Notes under the pieces: model-generated
Told to the model about the DNA's origin: nothing
The model's input: the letters and a program-made list of their open reading frames with translations, nothing else
Databases searched by the model: none
In this document: in pieces, positions 1 through 8,560 of the stretch
Layout of the letters: each line of letters starts with the position of its first letter
How positions within the stretch are numbered: position 1 is the stretch's first letter
DNA from: Emiliania huxleyi CCMP1516
Taxonomy: Eukaryota; Haptophyta; Isochrysidales; Noelaerhabdaceae
Direction: 5' to 3'
Assembly (NCBI RefSeq): GCF_000372725.1
Contig: NW_005201412.1
Span: 128,231-192,230 of the forward strand
Length of the DNA stretch: 64,000 nucleotides
Program-made: the position numbers and the translations under genes

Positions 1-2
1 CT

Positions 3-350
3 GTGGTGACTCCGCAAATGGCGCCGCCATCTTTGCCTCCATGCGTGGAGAGGCGTGGACGTGTGATGCGCTATTGCTCGCCGGCGTTCAGCCAAACTTC
101 GTACCAGCCACAGACAATCGTCATCGGCATTTCCGGCCTCGTCTTTATCATCCTCGGCATGTCTATCTTTTCTGCGAGATGGCGCCGGAACCTGCCGAGC
201 AGCAAATCCACCACGCCCGAGCAGACGACGCCTGACGTGTTGACGGTCGACATTGATGACGTCTCGGCTGACCGCAATGGATTGTGGGTTGTGCACACGG
301 AGGCGGGTGACGTCTGTGTCGTGTATAGTCCGACGGGCCTTGCCGCGTAG
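3..350 (+). CDS. Short ORF with one membrane segment, possibly a gene's 3' end
   Basis: Open frame of 115 codons from the left edge. Around residues 38-58 is a hydrophobic stretch (TIVIGISGLVFIILGM) followed by basic residues (ARWRR), as expected for a single-pass membrane protein, then a polar tail ending VVYSPTGLAA. It begins at the window edge without a clear initiator, so it may be the last exon of a gene lying further left. Two other frames are open over the same bases. I do not recognise a family. Confidence 0.2.
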   Translation: MVTPQMAPPSLPPCVERRGRVMRYCSPAFSQTSYQPQTIVIGISGLVFIILGMSIFSARWRRNLPSSKSTTPEQTTPDVLTVDIDDVSADRNGLWVVHTEAGDVCVVYSPTGLAA

Positions 351-774
351 CCGTGTAGTTAGTCACGCGTGTCAGCGCGTAGCGCTCGGTCTTGGTGGAA
401 CGGCACGCTCTCCGTACTCCGTGCGTCCCCTTTACATAGAGAGGACCACTTTCATCGCCGGCGCCGGGCCGTGCTGGCCGGGGTGAGGCTGGAAGGCGTG
501 GGAGCCGTAGAGCGCCGCCGCGCCGACCGACTCCTGCGCCTGCGCCTGATGCGGCTGCGCCGCGCTCATGCTGTAAGGGAGCGCTCAACCCACAAAGTAG
601 ATGTTGTTCTGCCAGGTTGTGTTTGGCGTCGGCTTGCTCTCGCGCGTGAAGGTGGGAATGAAGAAAACCGTCCTATCCGCGCTCCCCCGCCGTTCTCGTC
701 CTTCTGCTAGCGGCGCATCCCGTCTTCTTGTCCGTCTCAGCAGCGCTCTCTGTGGTTAGAGAGAGTGACAGATT
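351..774. other. Intergenic, nothing recognised
   Basis: Mixed-composition DNA with only short overlapping frames on both strands. No motif, RNA gene or repeat recognised. Confidence 0.4.
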
Positions 775-880
775 GAGAGGGTCGGTTCATTCACTACAGC
801 CGATGTAGTTAGATCAACAACTATTCTTCGTCATGCGGGGCACTTGGAGCACTTGGAGTGCGGTCGTTAACCTCACATCC
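775..880 (+). repeat. Dispersed repeat, copy 1 of 2
   Basis: About 90-100 bases match, in inverse orientation, 36395-36510. The shared part includes TTCATTCACTAC, GTAGTTAGATCA and CTATTCTTCGTCATGC, then CTTGGAG repeats and GTGCGGTCGT. The two copies differ at a modest number of positions. It has no coding sense. The partner lies directly against an assembly gap, so this repeat may have caused that break. Confidence 0.7.
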
Positions 881-1332
881 AGGGCCGGGGAGCTAAGAAG
901 CGCACCCACACCGGGCCGGATGCTCGGCATCGGGCTGCGCGGGCTGAGAGCCCTGGGGGTGCGCGGTCGCAGGGCCATAACACGGGTCTCCGAGGGTTGG
1001 TACCGTGTACCGGGTTTCCCCTTAACTGCAGAACGTCCCCTCTACTCGGAGCTTGAGCACTTGAGCACCGGATAGGGCCGATTCCGCATGGTACGGGACC
1101 CCTCGATCGTCTCGCCCACCCTCACTGGTGTGTTCATCGGGGGGGGTCATAACAAACACGGTCACTCGGAGCTAGGTAGGTCTCCGAGGGTTAGCTCCGC
1201 GCTTTGGGTTTCCCCTAGCGACATAAATGAATTGATAAAACCGACATCCCAAGCTAGCTAGGGCTGGGGCGAGGACAGTCACGTCCCCACCTACCTTTGC
1301 AGGATTTTCAGTGTACGTACTTTTAGCTTACT
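881..1332. other. Intergenic, nothing recognised
   Basis: GC-rich DNA between a dispersed repeat and a MITE-like element. No convincing gene; only short frames. Confidence 0.4.
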
Positions 1333-1808
1333 TACCGTCGGGTCTCTATTTTAAGATGAGGTAAACAGCAATAGATCCGGCCCTCAAGCGGCCTAATCGA
1401 TACCCAGCCCTCACGGAATTGGTCCCTCGTTGTACAGCAATCGATCCTTCACAGTGCCCGTCCTGCCAACTTGCCGAGAATCGGTCCCCCAGGTCACCTG
1501 TGGCGCGAAGCTGATGTCTCCCGCCCTCTGCGCGCCCAACGCGCAGCGGCGGCAGACCACCCTCCGGTTCGAGGGGCGCCTGGGGCTGAGCGGGCTGCCT
1601 CCGCCAGAGTTTGGCTCGCCCACCGGCGGGCTGTCACCCTGCCACGGGTCGCAAGCCCTCTGCCGGCCGGAGCGCAGGCTGCGCGGGCTTCCAGCAATTG
1701 GTCCCTTGGCAAGCGCGAATCGGTCCCCCTGGCTCCAGGAATTGATCCGGCACTACACCCGGATCTATTGCTGTTTAAACCTCATCTTAAAATAGAGACC
1801 CGACGGTA
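1333..1808. mobile_element. MITE-like element with ~48-bp terminal inverted repeats
   Basis: The left end (1333-1380) reads TACCGTCGGGTCTCTATTTT and on to AATAGATCCGG. The right end (about 1759-1808) is its reverse complement over nearly 50 bases, with a two-base length difference in the AAACAG part. The span is about 476 bases and there is no transposase. Both ends finish in TA, which would fit a TA target duplication as in Tc1/mariner-type elements, but this rests on two bases. The inner sequence holds ORFs on both strands with no recognisable product, so they are probably chance. Confidence 0.75.
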
Positions 1809-1867
1809 CTGGCTGGGAGAAAATGGAGAGGGGGTTGTGTATGTATTGTTAGACCTAAAGGTCGGCG

Positions 1868-2098
1868 CTTCGACCAACTAGGCCGTCATGGGCGCCGTCA
1901 TGGGCGCTTCGACCAACCAACGGCGCCGTCATGGGCGCGCGCGGGGTAGCGGGGCGGCGGGGACACGGGTGACTTCTTCCTGAACGGGTTGCCACACCTC
2001 GACTCACGGCCGACCGGCGTCAGCTAGGGCTCCGTCTCGACCGACCCGGCGTCAGCTAGGGCCGACCGACCCGGCGTAAGCTAGGAAAGCGCTAGGAA
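1868..2098 (+). repeat. Short tandem repeats upstream of the rhodanese-like gene
   Basis: Two small tandem families. GCCGTCATGGGCGC recurs three times at 1882-1940. A unit of about 30 bases containing CCGACC, GGCGT and AGCTAGG recurs three times at 2008-2085. The last bases before the start codon repeat GCTAGGAAAGC. This is probably promoter or leader DNA of the next gene. Confidence 0.55.
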
Positions 2099-2104
2099 AG
2101 CGCA

Positions 2105-2791
2105 ATGGTCGGAGTGGGATACGGCAAGGGCGCCACACTCCCGGACGAGGAGGTGCGGTGGCTCACGCCCGAGCAGGTCGACGGCCTGCGGGCGGGGGAG
2201 GGCGTCCGGCTCCTCGACGCGCGCGACGCCCCGGAGTTTCAGAAGGCCTCGTTGCCGGGCGCGGAGTCTCTGCCGCAGTCGACGCTCATGTTCAGCCGCG
2301 GCAAGGTCCAGGCGCTCGTCGACGAGTTGGTTGGCTCGCAGGCAGGCGAGCTCTGCTTCTTTGCAAACACTGCCGGGCCCAACGCAGGCATAACGGCGGG
2401 CCGCGAGGTGTATGTGATGGCCTTCCTGCTCGAGCTGGGCCTGCCCTTGACTCGGATGGCGCGGCTCCGAGGCGGGCTCAACGGGTGGGTCGAGTCGGGC
2501 AGGCCGGCGCCACCGGCTGGTCGGGAGGTGGCGCCGCAGCTGCCGGCTGTCAGCGGAGGACTGCGCGGGCTCTGCGAAGGCGCGGGCCTCGGGCACCTCG
2601 CGGCGGCGCTGCCTCCCTCGCTCACCCTCGAGGCGGCCGCAGCCGCGGCGACCTCCTCGAGGCAGAGCTTCCTCGCCTCGCTGCGGGACGAGCACGGTGT
2701 GAGCAGGCTGGCAGACAGGCAGGCGCTGTGCAACGCGCTCAGCAAGGCCGTGAGGGAGGGGCGGGTGCCGGGCCGCGCCGAGGAGGGATAG
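2105..2791 (+). CDS. Rhodanese-like domain protein with C-terminal helical domain
   Basis: Single-exon ORF of 228 residues. Residues 18-135 look like a rhodanese fold: VRLLDARDAPEFQKASLPGA is the usual start of the domain. The active-site loop reads LCFFANTAGPNAG, where a sulfurtransferase would have YCxxGxRS, so the catalytic cysteine appears absent. The domain may bind rather than transfer sulfur. Residues about 150-220 are helical; the stretch with GVSRLADRQALCNAL recalls SAM-like modules of algal proteins. No targeting leader is visible. It faces the MaoC-like gene tail to tail with 177 bases between. The fold is likely; the function is unknown. Confidence 0.7.
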   Translation: MVGVGYGKGATLPDEEVRWLTPEQVDGLRAGEGVRLLDARDAPEFQKASLPGAESLPQSTLMFSRGKVQALVDELVGSQAGELCFFANTAGPNAGITAGREVYVMAFLLELGLPLTRMARLRGGLNGWVESGRPAPPAGREVAPQLPAVSGGLRGLCEGAGLGHLAAALPPSLTLEAAAAAATSSRQSFLASLRDEHGVSRLADRQALCNALSKAVREGRVPGRAEEG

Positions 2792-2968
2792 CCGGTGTGC
2801 GGTGATGAATATGTCTCTTGTCCGGCGGCCCCTCCCGCGGCCCTCGAGGAAATATATTCTTCGGATGGAATGTAGATGCACTAGAGCAATCGTTAGGCAA
2901 ACCCTCCCAGAGGAAAACGTGGTGTGCTTAGGCGCGCTCACAACAATCATATCGTGAATCTCGGAATG

Positions 2969-3490
2969 CTAGCCTGACGGGCGGCTGATGCCATCTGGGT
3001 CAGCCACAGCCTGTCTTGGGCGCCGCGCCGCGCGTGGCAGCAACACGCGCGCATCGCCCGAGATTACGAGCTCGCCGTGCTGGTTGGCGGCGGTCGTCTC
3101 AAAGTCGAGCAGCCGTCCGCCGCCCCCCGAGCGGCGCAACGTCAGCGTTGCCGTCACCGCGTCGCCGAGAAAGACGGGCCGTCTGAATGAGAGGCTCTGC
3201 GAGATATAGACGCTGCCCGGATAGCGGACGCCGACGATGGCGCCAAACATGGACGCGTAGAGCATCCCATGCACCACGCGCGCGCCGTACCGCTCCGAAG
3301 AGGCGAACGACACATCCGCGTGTAGCGGGTTGTCGTCGCCTGTCAGCCGCGCAAACGCGGTGACGTCTTCAGCGGTGAATACTCTGGTCTCGCTCAGGAC
3401 AGCCGGCTCGTCGCTCGTGATCGTGGTGCTACACCGGCGGCCAGCACTCGGGCATCGCAGGCGGAGCCGTCGGCCTGCGGCCGCAAGCAT
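2969..3490 (-). CDS. MaoC-like (R)-specific enoyl-CoA hydratase
   Basis: Hot-dog fold hydratase of about 173 residues. The hydratase-2 signature is clear: FTAEDVTAFARLTGDDNPLH, with the catalytic Asp and His in GDDNPLH, then RYGARVVHGML. The family adds water to trans-2-enoyl-CoA to give (R)-3-hydroxyacyl-CoA. It serves fatty acid breakdown in mitochondria or peroxisomes, or acts as a dehydratase in synthesis. The first ~25 residues (MLAAAGRRLRLRCPSAGRRC) are Arg-rich without acids, as in a mitochondrial leader. A start 48 bases upstream (3538) adds MCISVFFFF and is possible. The upstream region runs into the N gap at 3580. Confidence 0.8.
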   Translation of the reverse strand: MLAAAGRRLRLRCPSAGRRCSTTITSDEPAVLSETRVFTAEDVTAFARLTGDDNPLHADVSFASSERYGARVVHGMLYASMFGAIVGVRYPGSVYISQSLSFRRPVFLGDAVTATLTLRRSGGGGRLLDFETTAANQHGELVISGDARVLLPRAARRPRQAVADPDGISRPSG

Positions 3491-3579
3491 ACACACAACG
3501 TGGTGGGTGGAGAAGAAGAAGAAAACGGAAATGCACATCACTCCAGAGCGAGTTGGCATGAGGGTTGCAGCGAGAATCG

Positions 3580-3679
3580 NNNNNNNNNNNNNNNNNNNNN
3601 NNNNNNNNNNNNNNNNNNNNNNNNNNNNNNNNNNNNNNNNNNNNNNNNNNNNNNNNNNNNNNNNNNNNNNNNNNNNNNN
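3580..3679. other. Assembly gap (100 N)
   Basis: Run of N, probably of arbitrary length. The bases just before it (GGTTGCAGCGAGAATCG) recur at 40141-40157, so a dispersed repeat may have broken the assembly here. Confidence 0.95.
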
Positions 3680-3794
3680 AGGGTGGAAACCCATCCCTTC
3701 GGATGCAGCGGCATTGTGCGGGAAGGGGGCGAGGAGCTTCGGGTTGCCGGGCGGACCAGCGGGACGGTGAACCAAACTACCCCTTAAAAGGTGA

Positions 3795-4706
3795 ATGGCG
3801 CTTCTCCATGGGGCGGAACAACACCCCCTTCCTCAACTGCCCCACATGATGGTGGTGGAGGAGGAGGAGGAGGGGATCGACAACGAGGAGGAGGCACCGA
3901 GACGGTCGGCGAGCTCGTCGGCGAGCTCAGAGCTGCGGTGGAAGGTCCCTCCCGGCGGATCGCTGCTCCTCGAGTCCGTCTACAGCCGCGAGCCGTACCC
4001 GTCCGCGCCTACTCGCGCCTCGCTGGCGGAGCAGCTGCAGACGACTCCCCGGCGAGTGTCGACCTGGTTTCAAAGTGAGTCGCTGCGGGGCGAGGAGTCC
4101 CCACCTCTTGCCCCCACCCACTCCTCGCCCGCACCGCGCAGACAAGCGCTCGCGCGACGACCCGTGGGCACTCAAGCGGCACCAGGAGCGCTTCGAGCGG
4201 AGCAAGGAGGAGGAGGTGGAGGAGGAGGAGGGGAGCGGCGGCGAAGAGGCCCCGCGCGTGATCCTCAAGCTGGCGGGTTTCGAGGCGTGGGAGGCGGAGC
4301 AGGCGGCAGCGCTTGCTCCACCCCTGCGGCCTATCAAAGGGATGGTTCAAGAGATCAATGGATTGATCAATAGGCAGCGCGTGAGCCGTGGAGCAAGGAG
4401 GAAGACGAGAAGATCCTGGCGCTGGTGCGCACACACGGCCGCAGGTGGCGGCTGACCGGCGCGGAGGAGGCTTCCGGCGTGGCAGTGAGCGCCGCGCCGG
4501 AAGCTGCGCCGCCGCCCCCCTCCCGCAAGCGCAAGCGCGTGCGCGCGAACCCAAAGATGGCCGCCGAGACAAAGAACGAGCACCGAGAGAACACTTGCCC
4601 GCCACTGGACACGCGCTCGCGCGCGAGATTTTTTTGCTTTCTCTCTTCTTCTGCGTTGCCGTTGGCCGGCAGCGCAGGGGGCCAGTTCTCTTTTTTTGAA
4701 GGGTGA
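3795..4706 (+). CDS. Homeodomain protein with a downstream Myb/SANT-like half repeat
   Basis: Exon 1 (3795-4074) starts at ATG and holds an acidic stretch, then homeodomain helices 1-3 ending RRVSTWFQ. A GT-AG intron (4075-4141) splits the codon after WFQ. Joining restores WFQNKRSR, the DNA-recognition helix signature, which strongly supports the model. Exon 2 is rich in Glu and Lys (FERSKEEEVEEEE). After a second, less certain intron ending near 4377 comes PWSKEEDEKILALVRTHGRR, the first half of a Myb/SANT repeat, in the frame that stays open to 4706. The later helices of a Myb repeat are not seen. Likely a nuclear transcription factor. The join to the Myb exon is inference. Confidence 0.7.
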
Positions 4707-4981
4707 CGGTGCATTCTTTCAATGACTAGAAGGCCTACCCCTTTTCCTCGCTTAAAGATATTGTGTTGTGCGGGGCCGCGGGGGCAGGCCGGAGGCCGCC
4801 GGCAGACGAGAGCCAGTCTAACGAGGCGGACTGTAGGCACAAGCGGCAAAGCAAGGGCATCCGAATCAGAAGACACGACAGGAGTGGCTTTGCGTCATGT
4901 CCGTCCTGTCATCGGCGAAGCTTGGGCAACGGCAATGTCGTGGGGATGGGCGGTGCTGCAACCGGCCTTGGAGCCCTCGTC

Positions 4982-5242
4982 TCATGTCGAGAGCTGATCG
5001 TCAGACACAGTGGAGGCTCCGCCGAGTTCAACGAGTTGGTCATCAATCAAGCGGCCCTTGATGCGCCCTGGCCCCCTCCATCTCATGTGCGCCATGCAAG
5101 CAGCGATCACTGCAACGCTCGCCAAAGCAATCCCAACAATCGGCAGCAGTGCCTGCGGCAAAGGTTCGCTTTCCAACGGGACGCCGTCGCCTGAGCCAGC
5201 CTCGCCAGAGCCTAGGTCGGCATCGCCGTGGAGATCAGACAT
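4982..5242 (-). CDS. Small single-pass membrane protein, hypothetical
   Basis: 86 residues from the first ATG; the frame stays open upstream to 5314 without an ATG. An acidic N-terminus (MSDLHGDADLGSGEAGSGDG) is followed by one hydrophobic segment (LLPIVGIALASVAVIAACM) and a basic flank (RWRGPGRIKGR). That order suggests N-terminus outside or in a lumen. No family recognised. It lies alone between the homeodomain gene and the ankyrin gene, reading towards the former. Confidence 0.35.
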   Translation of the reverse strand: MSDLHGDADLGSGEAGSGDGVPLESEPLPQALLPIVGIALASVAVIAACMAHMRWRGPGRIKGRLIDDQLVELGGASTVSDDQLST

Positions 5243-5461
5243 GTGGCTCTCGGCGGCGGCGGCAGGGAGGCGGCGGTATGAAGTAGCGAAGGCAAGGCGA
5301 AGGACCAGCAACAATCACGACGACTGGACACCGTGAATATCACGTCTTTTTTTTGTTTTGTTATTTACGCTTTTTTTTCAATTCTTTCGGCCTCGCGAGC
5401 GTGACCGCCGTGACCTCGCGGCCTTCGACAAAGTGACTACTCGCGAGCTTCTCTACCAGGT

Positions 5462-6703
5462 ATGGCGGACACTGATCTCCTCGAGCAGTCCGCAGGGGTC
5501 GTGCATGCGGCCCAGAGCGGCGACGAGGCGGCCGTGCGTGCGTGGGTCGCCGGCGGCGGCGACGTCAACGAGACGCTGGAAGTGTTTGGCGCCGAGTACC
5601 GTCTGCTGGCGTGTGCCGCGGAAGGCGGCCACGAAGACGTGGTTGACCTGTTGCTGCAGCTCGGCGCGGAGGTAAACTGGCAGTGCGGCGTCGGCGGCGC
5701 GTCAGCGCTGCTAGCCGCAGCCGAATACGGCCGCCCCGCCGTCGTGCTGCGCCTGCTGCGGGCGGGCGCAGACATGGCGATGCGAAATGATTCTGGACAG
5801 ACGGCGCTGCAGCTGGCGAAACGAAGCGGCAATGCCGCGTGCGTCGACGCCTTTCGGAGGTACCTCGAGGAGATGAGGGACCAACGCCAGGCAGCGGGCG
5901 GGGCGGGCGACGCTTCCTCGGCCGATGCGGCTGCGCCGTCGCCGCAGGGAGGCGGAGAGGGCCGCGCGCTTCCTGGCGAGGCTGTGAAGGCGGCGCTTCG
6001 AGAAGGCAACGAGCCGGCACTGTTGGCGTGGCTCGGCGGCGGCGGGCGGGTCAACGCGACGTACGATGACGACGCCACGCTGCTGATGAACGCCGCCTCG
6101 TTCGGCCGCGATCACGTAGTCGAGTTGCTGCTGGGGGCCGGCGCGGAGATCGACCTTCAGGACAACAACGGCTGGACCGCGCTGATGTACGCCGCCCTCG
6201 ACGGCCAATCCACCGTCGCATATAATCTCTGGAGGCACGGAGCGGACATCGACCTGCAAGACAGTGAGGGCTTGACCGCGCTGATGCACGCCGCCCGCGC
6301 GGGCCATCCCGCTGTCGTATCCCAACTGTTGCGGGCGGGCGCAGACATGACAGCACGCGATGAGTTTGGCACGACGGCGCTGGAGATGGCCAAGGAGAAG
6401 GGCCACGCCGAGTGCGTGCGCGCCCTCGAGGAGCATGCAGAGGCGGCGATGTCTGCACCCACCCGCCCAGTCTCGCCTGCGTTGGCGGTGGAGGAGGGCG
6501 GCGCGGTGCTTCCTCCCGAGGTTGTGTCGGCGGTTGCAGATGGCGAAGAGCCGGCGCTGTTGGAGTGGCTCGGCGGCGGCGGGCGGGTCAACGCGACGTA
6601 CGAGGAGGGTGATGCGACCGGCCTCACGTTGCTGATGACAGCCGCCACCTACGGCGACGAGTGGCTTGGGGGGAGAGGTCTTGGGGGGAGAGGGAGGGGC
6701 TAG
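5462..6703 (+). CDS. Ankyrin-repeat protein with internal duplication
   Basis: ORF of 413 residues that is mostly ankyrin repeats (for example NNGWTALMYAALDGQSTVAY). Larger blocks recur: GNEPALLAWLGGGGRVNATY near residue 180 returns as GEEPALLEWLGGGGRVNATY near 365, each followed by repeats and a KEKGHAEC-type tail. The frame ends soon after the third block begins (TYGDE), in a run of CTTGGGGGGAGAG units. That could be an intron start or the edge of a rearrangement. Ankyrin repeats bind other proteins; no enzyme domain is attached. The protein is probably longer than the ORF shows. Confidence 0.75.
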   Translation: MADTDLLEQSAGVVHAAQSGDEAAVRAWVAGGGDVNETLEVFGAEYRLLACAAEGGHEDVVDLLLQLGAEVNWQCGVGGASALLAAAEYGRPAVVLRLLRAGADMAMRNDSGQTALQLAKRSGNAACVDAFRRYLEEMRDQRQAAGGAGDASSADAAAPSPQGGGEGRALPGEAVKAALREGNEPALLAWLGGGGRVNATYDDDATLLMNAASFGRDHVVELLLGAGAEIDLQDNNGWTALMYAALDGQSTVAYNLWRHGADIDLQDSEGLTALMHAARAGHPAVVSQLLRAGADMTARDEFGTTALEMAKEKGHAECVRALEEHAEAAMSAPTRPVSPALAVEEGGAVLPPEVVSAVADGEEPALLEWLGGGGRVNATYEEGDATGLTLLMTAATYGDEWLGGRGLGGRGRG

Positions 6704-6984
6704 GGGAGGTGGTGCCGCAGGTCTGCGTAGTCGAGAATTGCGCCGGTGAAGTCTGCGCGGTCGAGTCGCGCCCCTACCCGAAGCACGGCAGAAGGGACGT
6801 GTCCGGGACGTGCCCGGGACGTGTCCCCGAGGCGGTCGAGTCGCGCGCCTTGAAGGTCTGCGCCGCGCAAGTCTGCTCGCTGGAGGAAGAGGCAGCGCTC
6901 CATCTCGCGGTACGTGCCGGCCGGCTGGAGGTGAGTGCCTACGCGGCGAAGCAAGCCGTGGCGGGTGAGTCGTTCAGTCACCAC
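6700..6984 (-). CDS. Pentapeptide-repeat exons
   Basis: On the minus strand, two exons (to 6849, and 6773-6700) join over a GC-AG intron. The product reads ADLRG ADLQG ARLDR ADFTG AILDY ADLRH, a clean run of A(D/N)LxX pentapeptides that form a right-handed beta helix. Without splicing the register breaks, which supports the intron. Upstream sequence contains MERCLFLQR. The 5' end overlaps the end of the proline-rich gene (6974), and CACCTCCAGCCGGC occurs in both. These exons could therefore belong to that gene's 3' part. Function unknown; the stop at 6700 may not be the true end. Confidence 0.5.
   Translation of the reverse strand: MVTERLTRHGLLRRVGTHLQPAGTYREMERCLFLQRADLRGADLQGARLDRLGDTSRARPGHVPSAVLRVGARLDRADFTGAILDYADLRHHLP
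6774..6848 (-). repeat. Introner-like intron in the pentapeptide gene
   Basis: 75-nt GC-AG intron. Its filler is a tandem 10-11-mer (GGGACGTGTCC type) at about 6794-6829. A 15-nt direct repeat (GCGGTCGAGTCGCGC) occurs at 6757-6771 and 6832-6846, once on each side. Confidence 0.75.
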
Positions 6985-7463
6985 TCCGCCGGCTGGAGGT
7001 GCAATGCATGCCGGGGTAAATCTCGAACAGGCATCGGTTGGGAGGAGGAGAGGGCGAGGGCGGCGGCGGCGACGGCGGTGGCGACGGCGGCATGGGGGGC
7101 GCCGACGGCGGCGGTGAAGGGGGGGGTGAGGGGGGCGGCGACGGCGGCGGCGGCGGCGGTGGCGACGACGGGGGCGGAGAGGGGGGCGGTGACGGGGGCG
7201 GAGAGGGGGGTGGCGAGGGCGGCGGCGAGGGCGGGAGCGGCGGCGGCGGCGAGGGCGGCGGCGAAAGCGGCGGCGAGGGCGGCGGCAACGGCGACGGCGG
7301 CGACGGTGGCGGCGGCGACGGCGGCGGCAGCGTGGGTGGCGGCGGGAGCGGCGGCGGTGGCGTCGGCGGCGGTGAGGGCGGCGGAGAAGGTGGCGGCGGT
7401 GAAGGTGGCGGCGGCGAGGGCGGCGGCGGGCGCGCGGGTGGCGGTGACGGTGGGGGCGGTGAG

Positions 7464-7494
<31 letters not shown>

Positions 7495-8212
7495 GCGGAA
7501 GAGGAGGCGGCGGCAGCGGCGGCGGCGGCGGCGCCGAGGGCGGTGGCTCTTCTGGGCACGGTGGCATATCTCTGCCGCCGCAGTAGCGGCAGGCGGGATG
7601 GACGGACCCGGCGTTGCATCCCAGGCCTTTATGCGCGTCTCTCCACGGCGTGTAGCATGCCTCGTCCCTGTAGCAGGCGAGGCCGCCGCCGCACGTCGCC
7701 CGCGGCACCACGCTGCATGGCAGCGGAGGGCTGGGAGGCGGACTCGGAGGGCGAGGAGGCGGAGTGGGCGGGCGCGGCGGCGGCGGCGGCGGAGAGGGCG
7801 GCGGCGGCTGCGCGGGTGGCGGTAAAGGCGATGGCGGTGGCGCCCACCGCACGCCTTGCGGCAGGGCGAAGGGCAGGGGTGGCGGCGGCGGTGGGGAGGC
7901 GGCGGGCAGCCGGACGTTTCTCACCTTTATCTTGCAGACGGCGTCAAAGGCGGTCGCCGGCACGGCCTGCTTGATGGGGAGCCGCTGCAGGATGCAGCGC
8001 GTGCGGCCGCGCGGTCGGGTAAAGATCTGGTATTCGTATCCAGTGCACCACTTCAGCCCGAGGCACTGCTCCTGGCAGGCGGCCTCGCTCGCGTCCCAGG
8101 TGACGTCGCTGGGGAGGGCGGCCCGAGTGCGGCCTCCCGCCTTGACGTTAACGCAGGACCCGCTGGCGCGACCCGCCGGCGCGATAAACGAGGTGAGGGA
8201 CATCGCAGGCAT
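6974..8212 (-). CDS. Hydroxyproline-rich (SPPP) glycoprotein with two Cys-rich domains
   Basis: About 410 residues. An N-terminal module has spaced cysteines and aromatics (AACQEQCLGLKWCTGYEYQ), like a PAN/apple or similar extracellular domain. Then comes a PPPSPP linker, a second Cys-rich module (CYRDEACYTPWRDAHKG, CRYCGG) and a long [10 protein letters not shown] tract. This architecture is known from algal cell-wall and matrix proteins of the pherophorin type. No signal peptide is seen after the first ATG in frame (8212), so an upstream leader exon is likely missing. The proline tract gives Gly- and Ala-rich shadow frames on the other strand. The 3' end is uncertain. Confidence 0.7.
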
Positions 8213-8312
8213 CGTGCAGCGAAGAGGTGTGTCCACGCACACAGCCGCTGAGTCAACACGCCGTGCAGCGTTTTCTTATGTTGTGACGGAGGAGGGAGGC
8301 AGGGAGGGAGGT

Positions 8313-8426
<114 letters not shown>

Positions 8427-8560
8427 GATAGCAAACAAGAACACAACGCACTATGACAAGGAAGCGATCCCACGACAGCGATTGTGGGGACTACATGAAC
8501 ATGAACATGATCCGTACGTGAAGGGAGAGAGAGATTTTTAGCAGCAAATACCAAACAACT

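Noticed and set aside
7038-7586. Gly-rich 182-codon plus-strand ORF
   Set aside because: It is the antisense of the SPPP tract of the proline-rich gene; the repeat code explains it.
6661-7974. 437-codon Ala/Arg-rich plus-strand ORF
   Set aside because: Shadow of the minus-strand proline-rich gene; starts inside the ankyrin gene's G-rich end; no domain.
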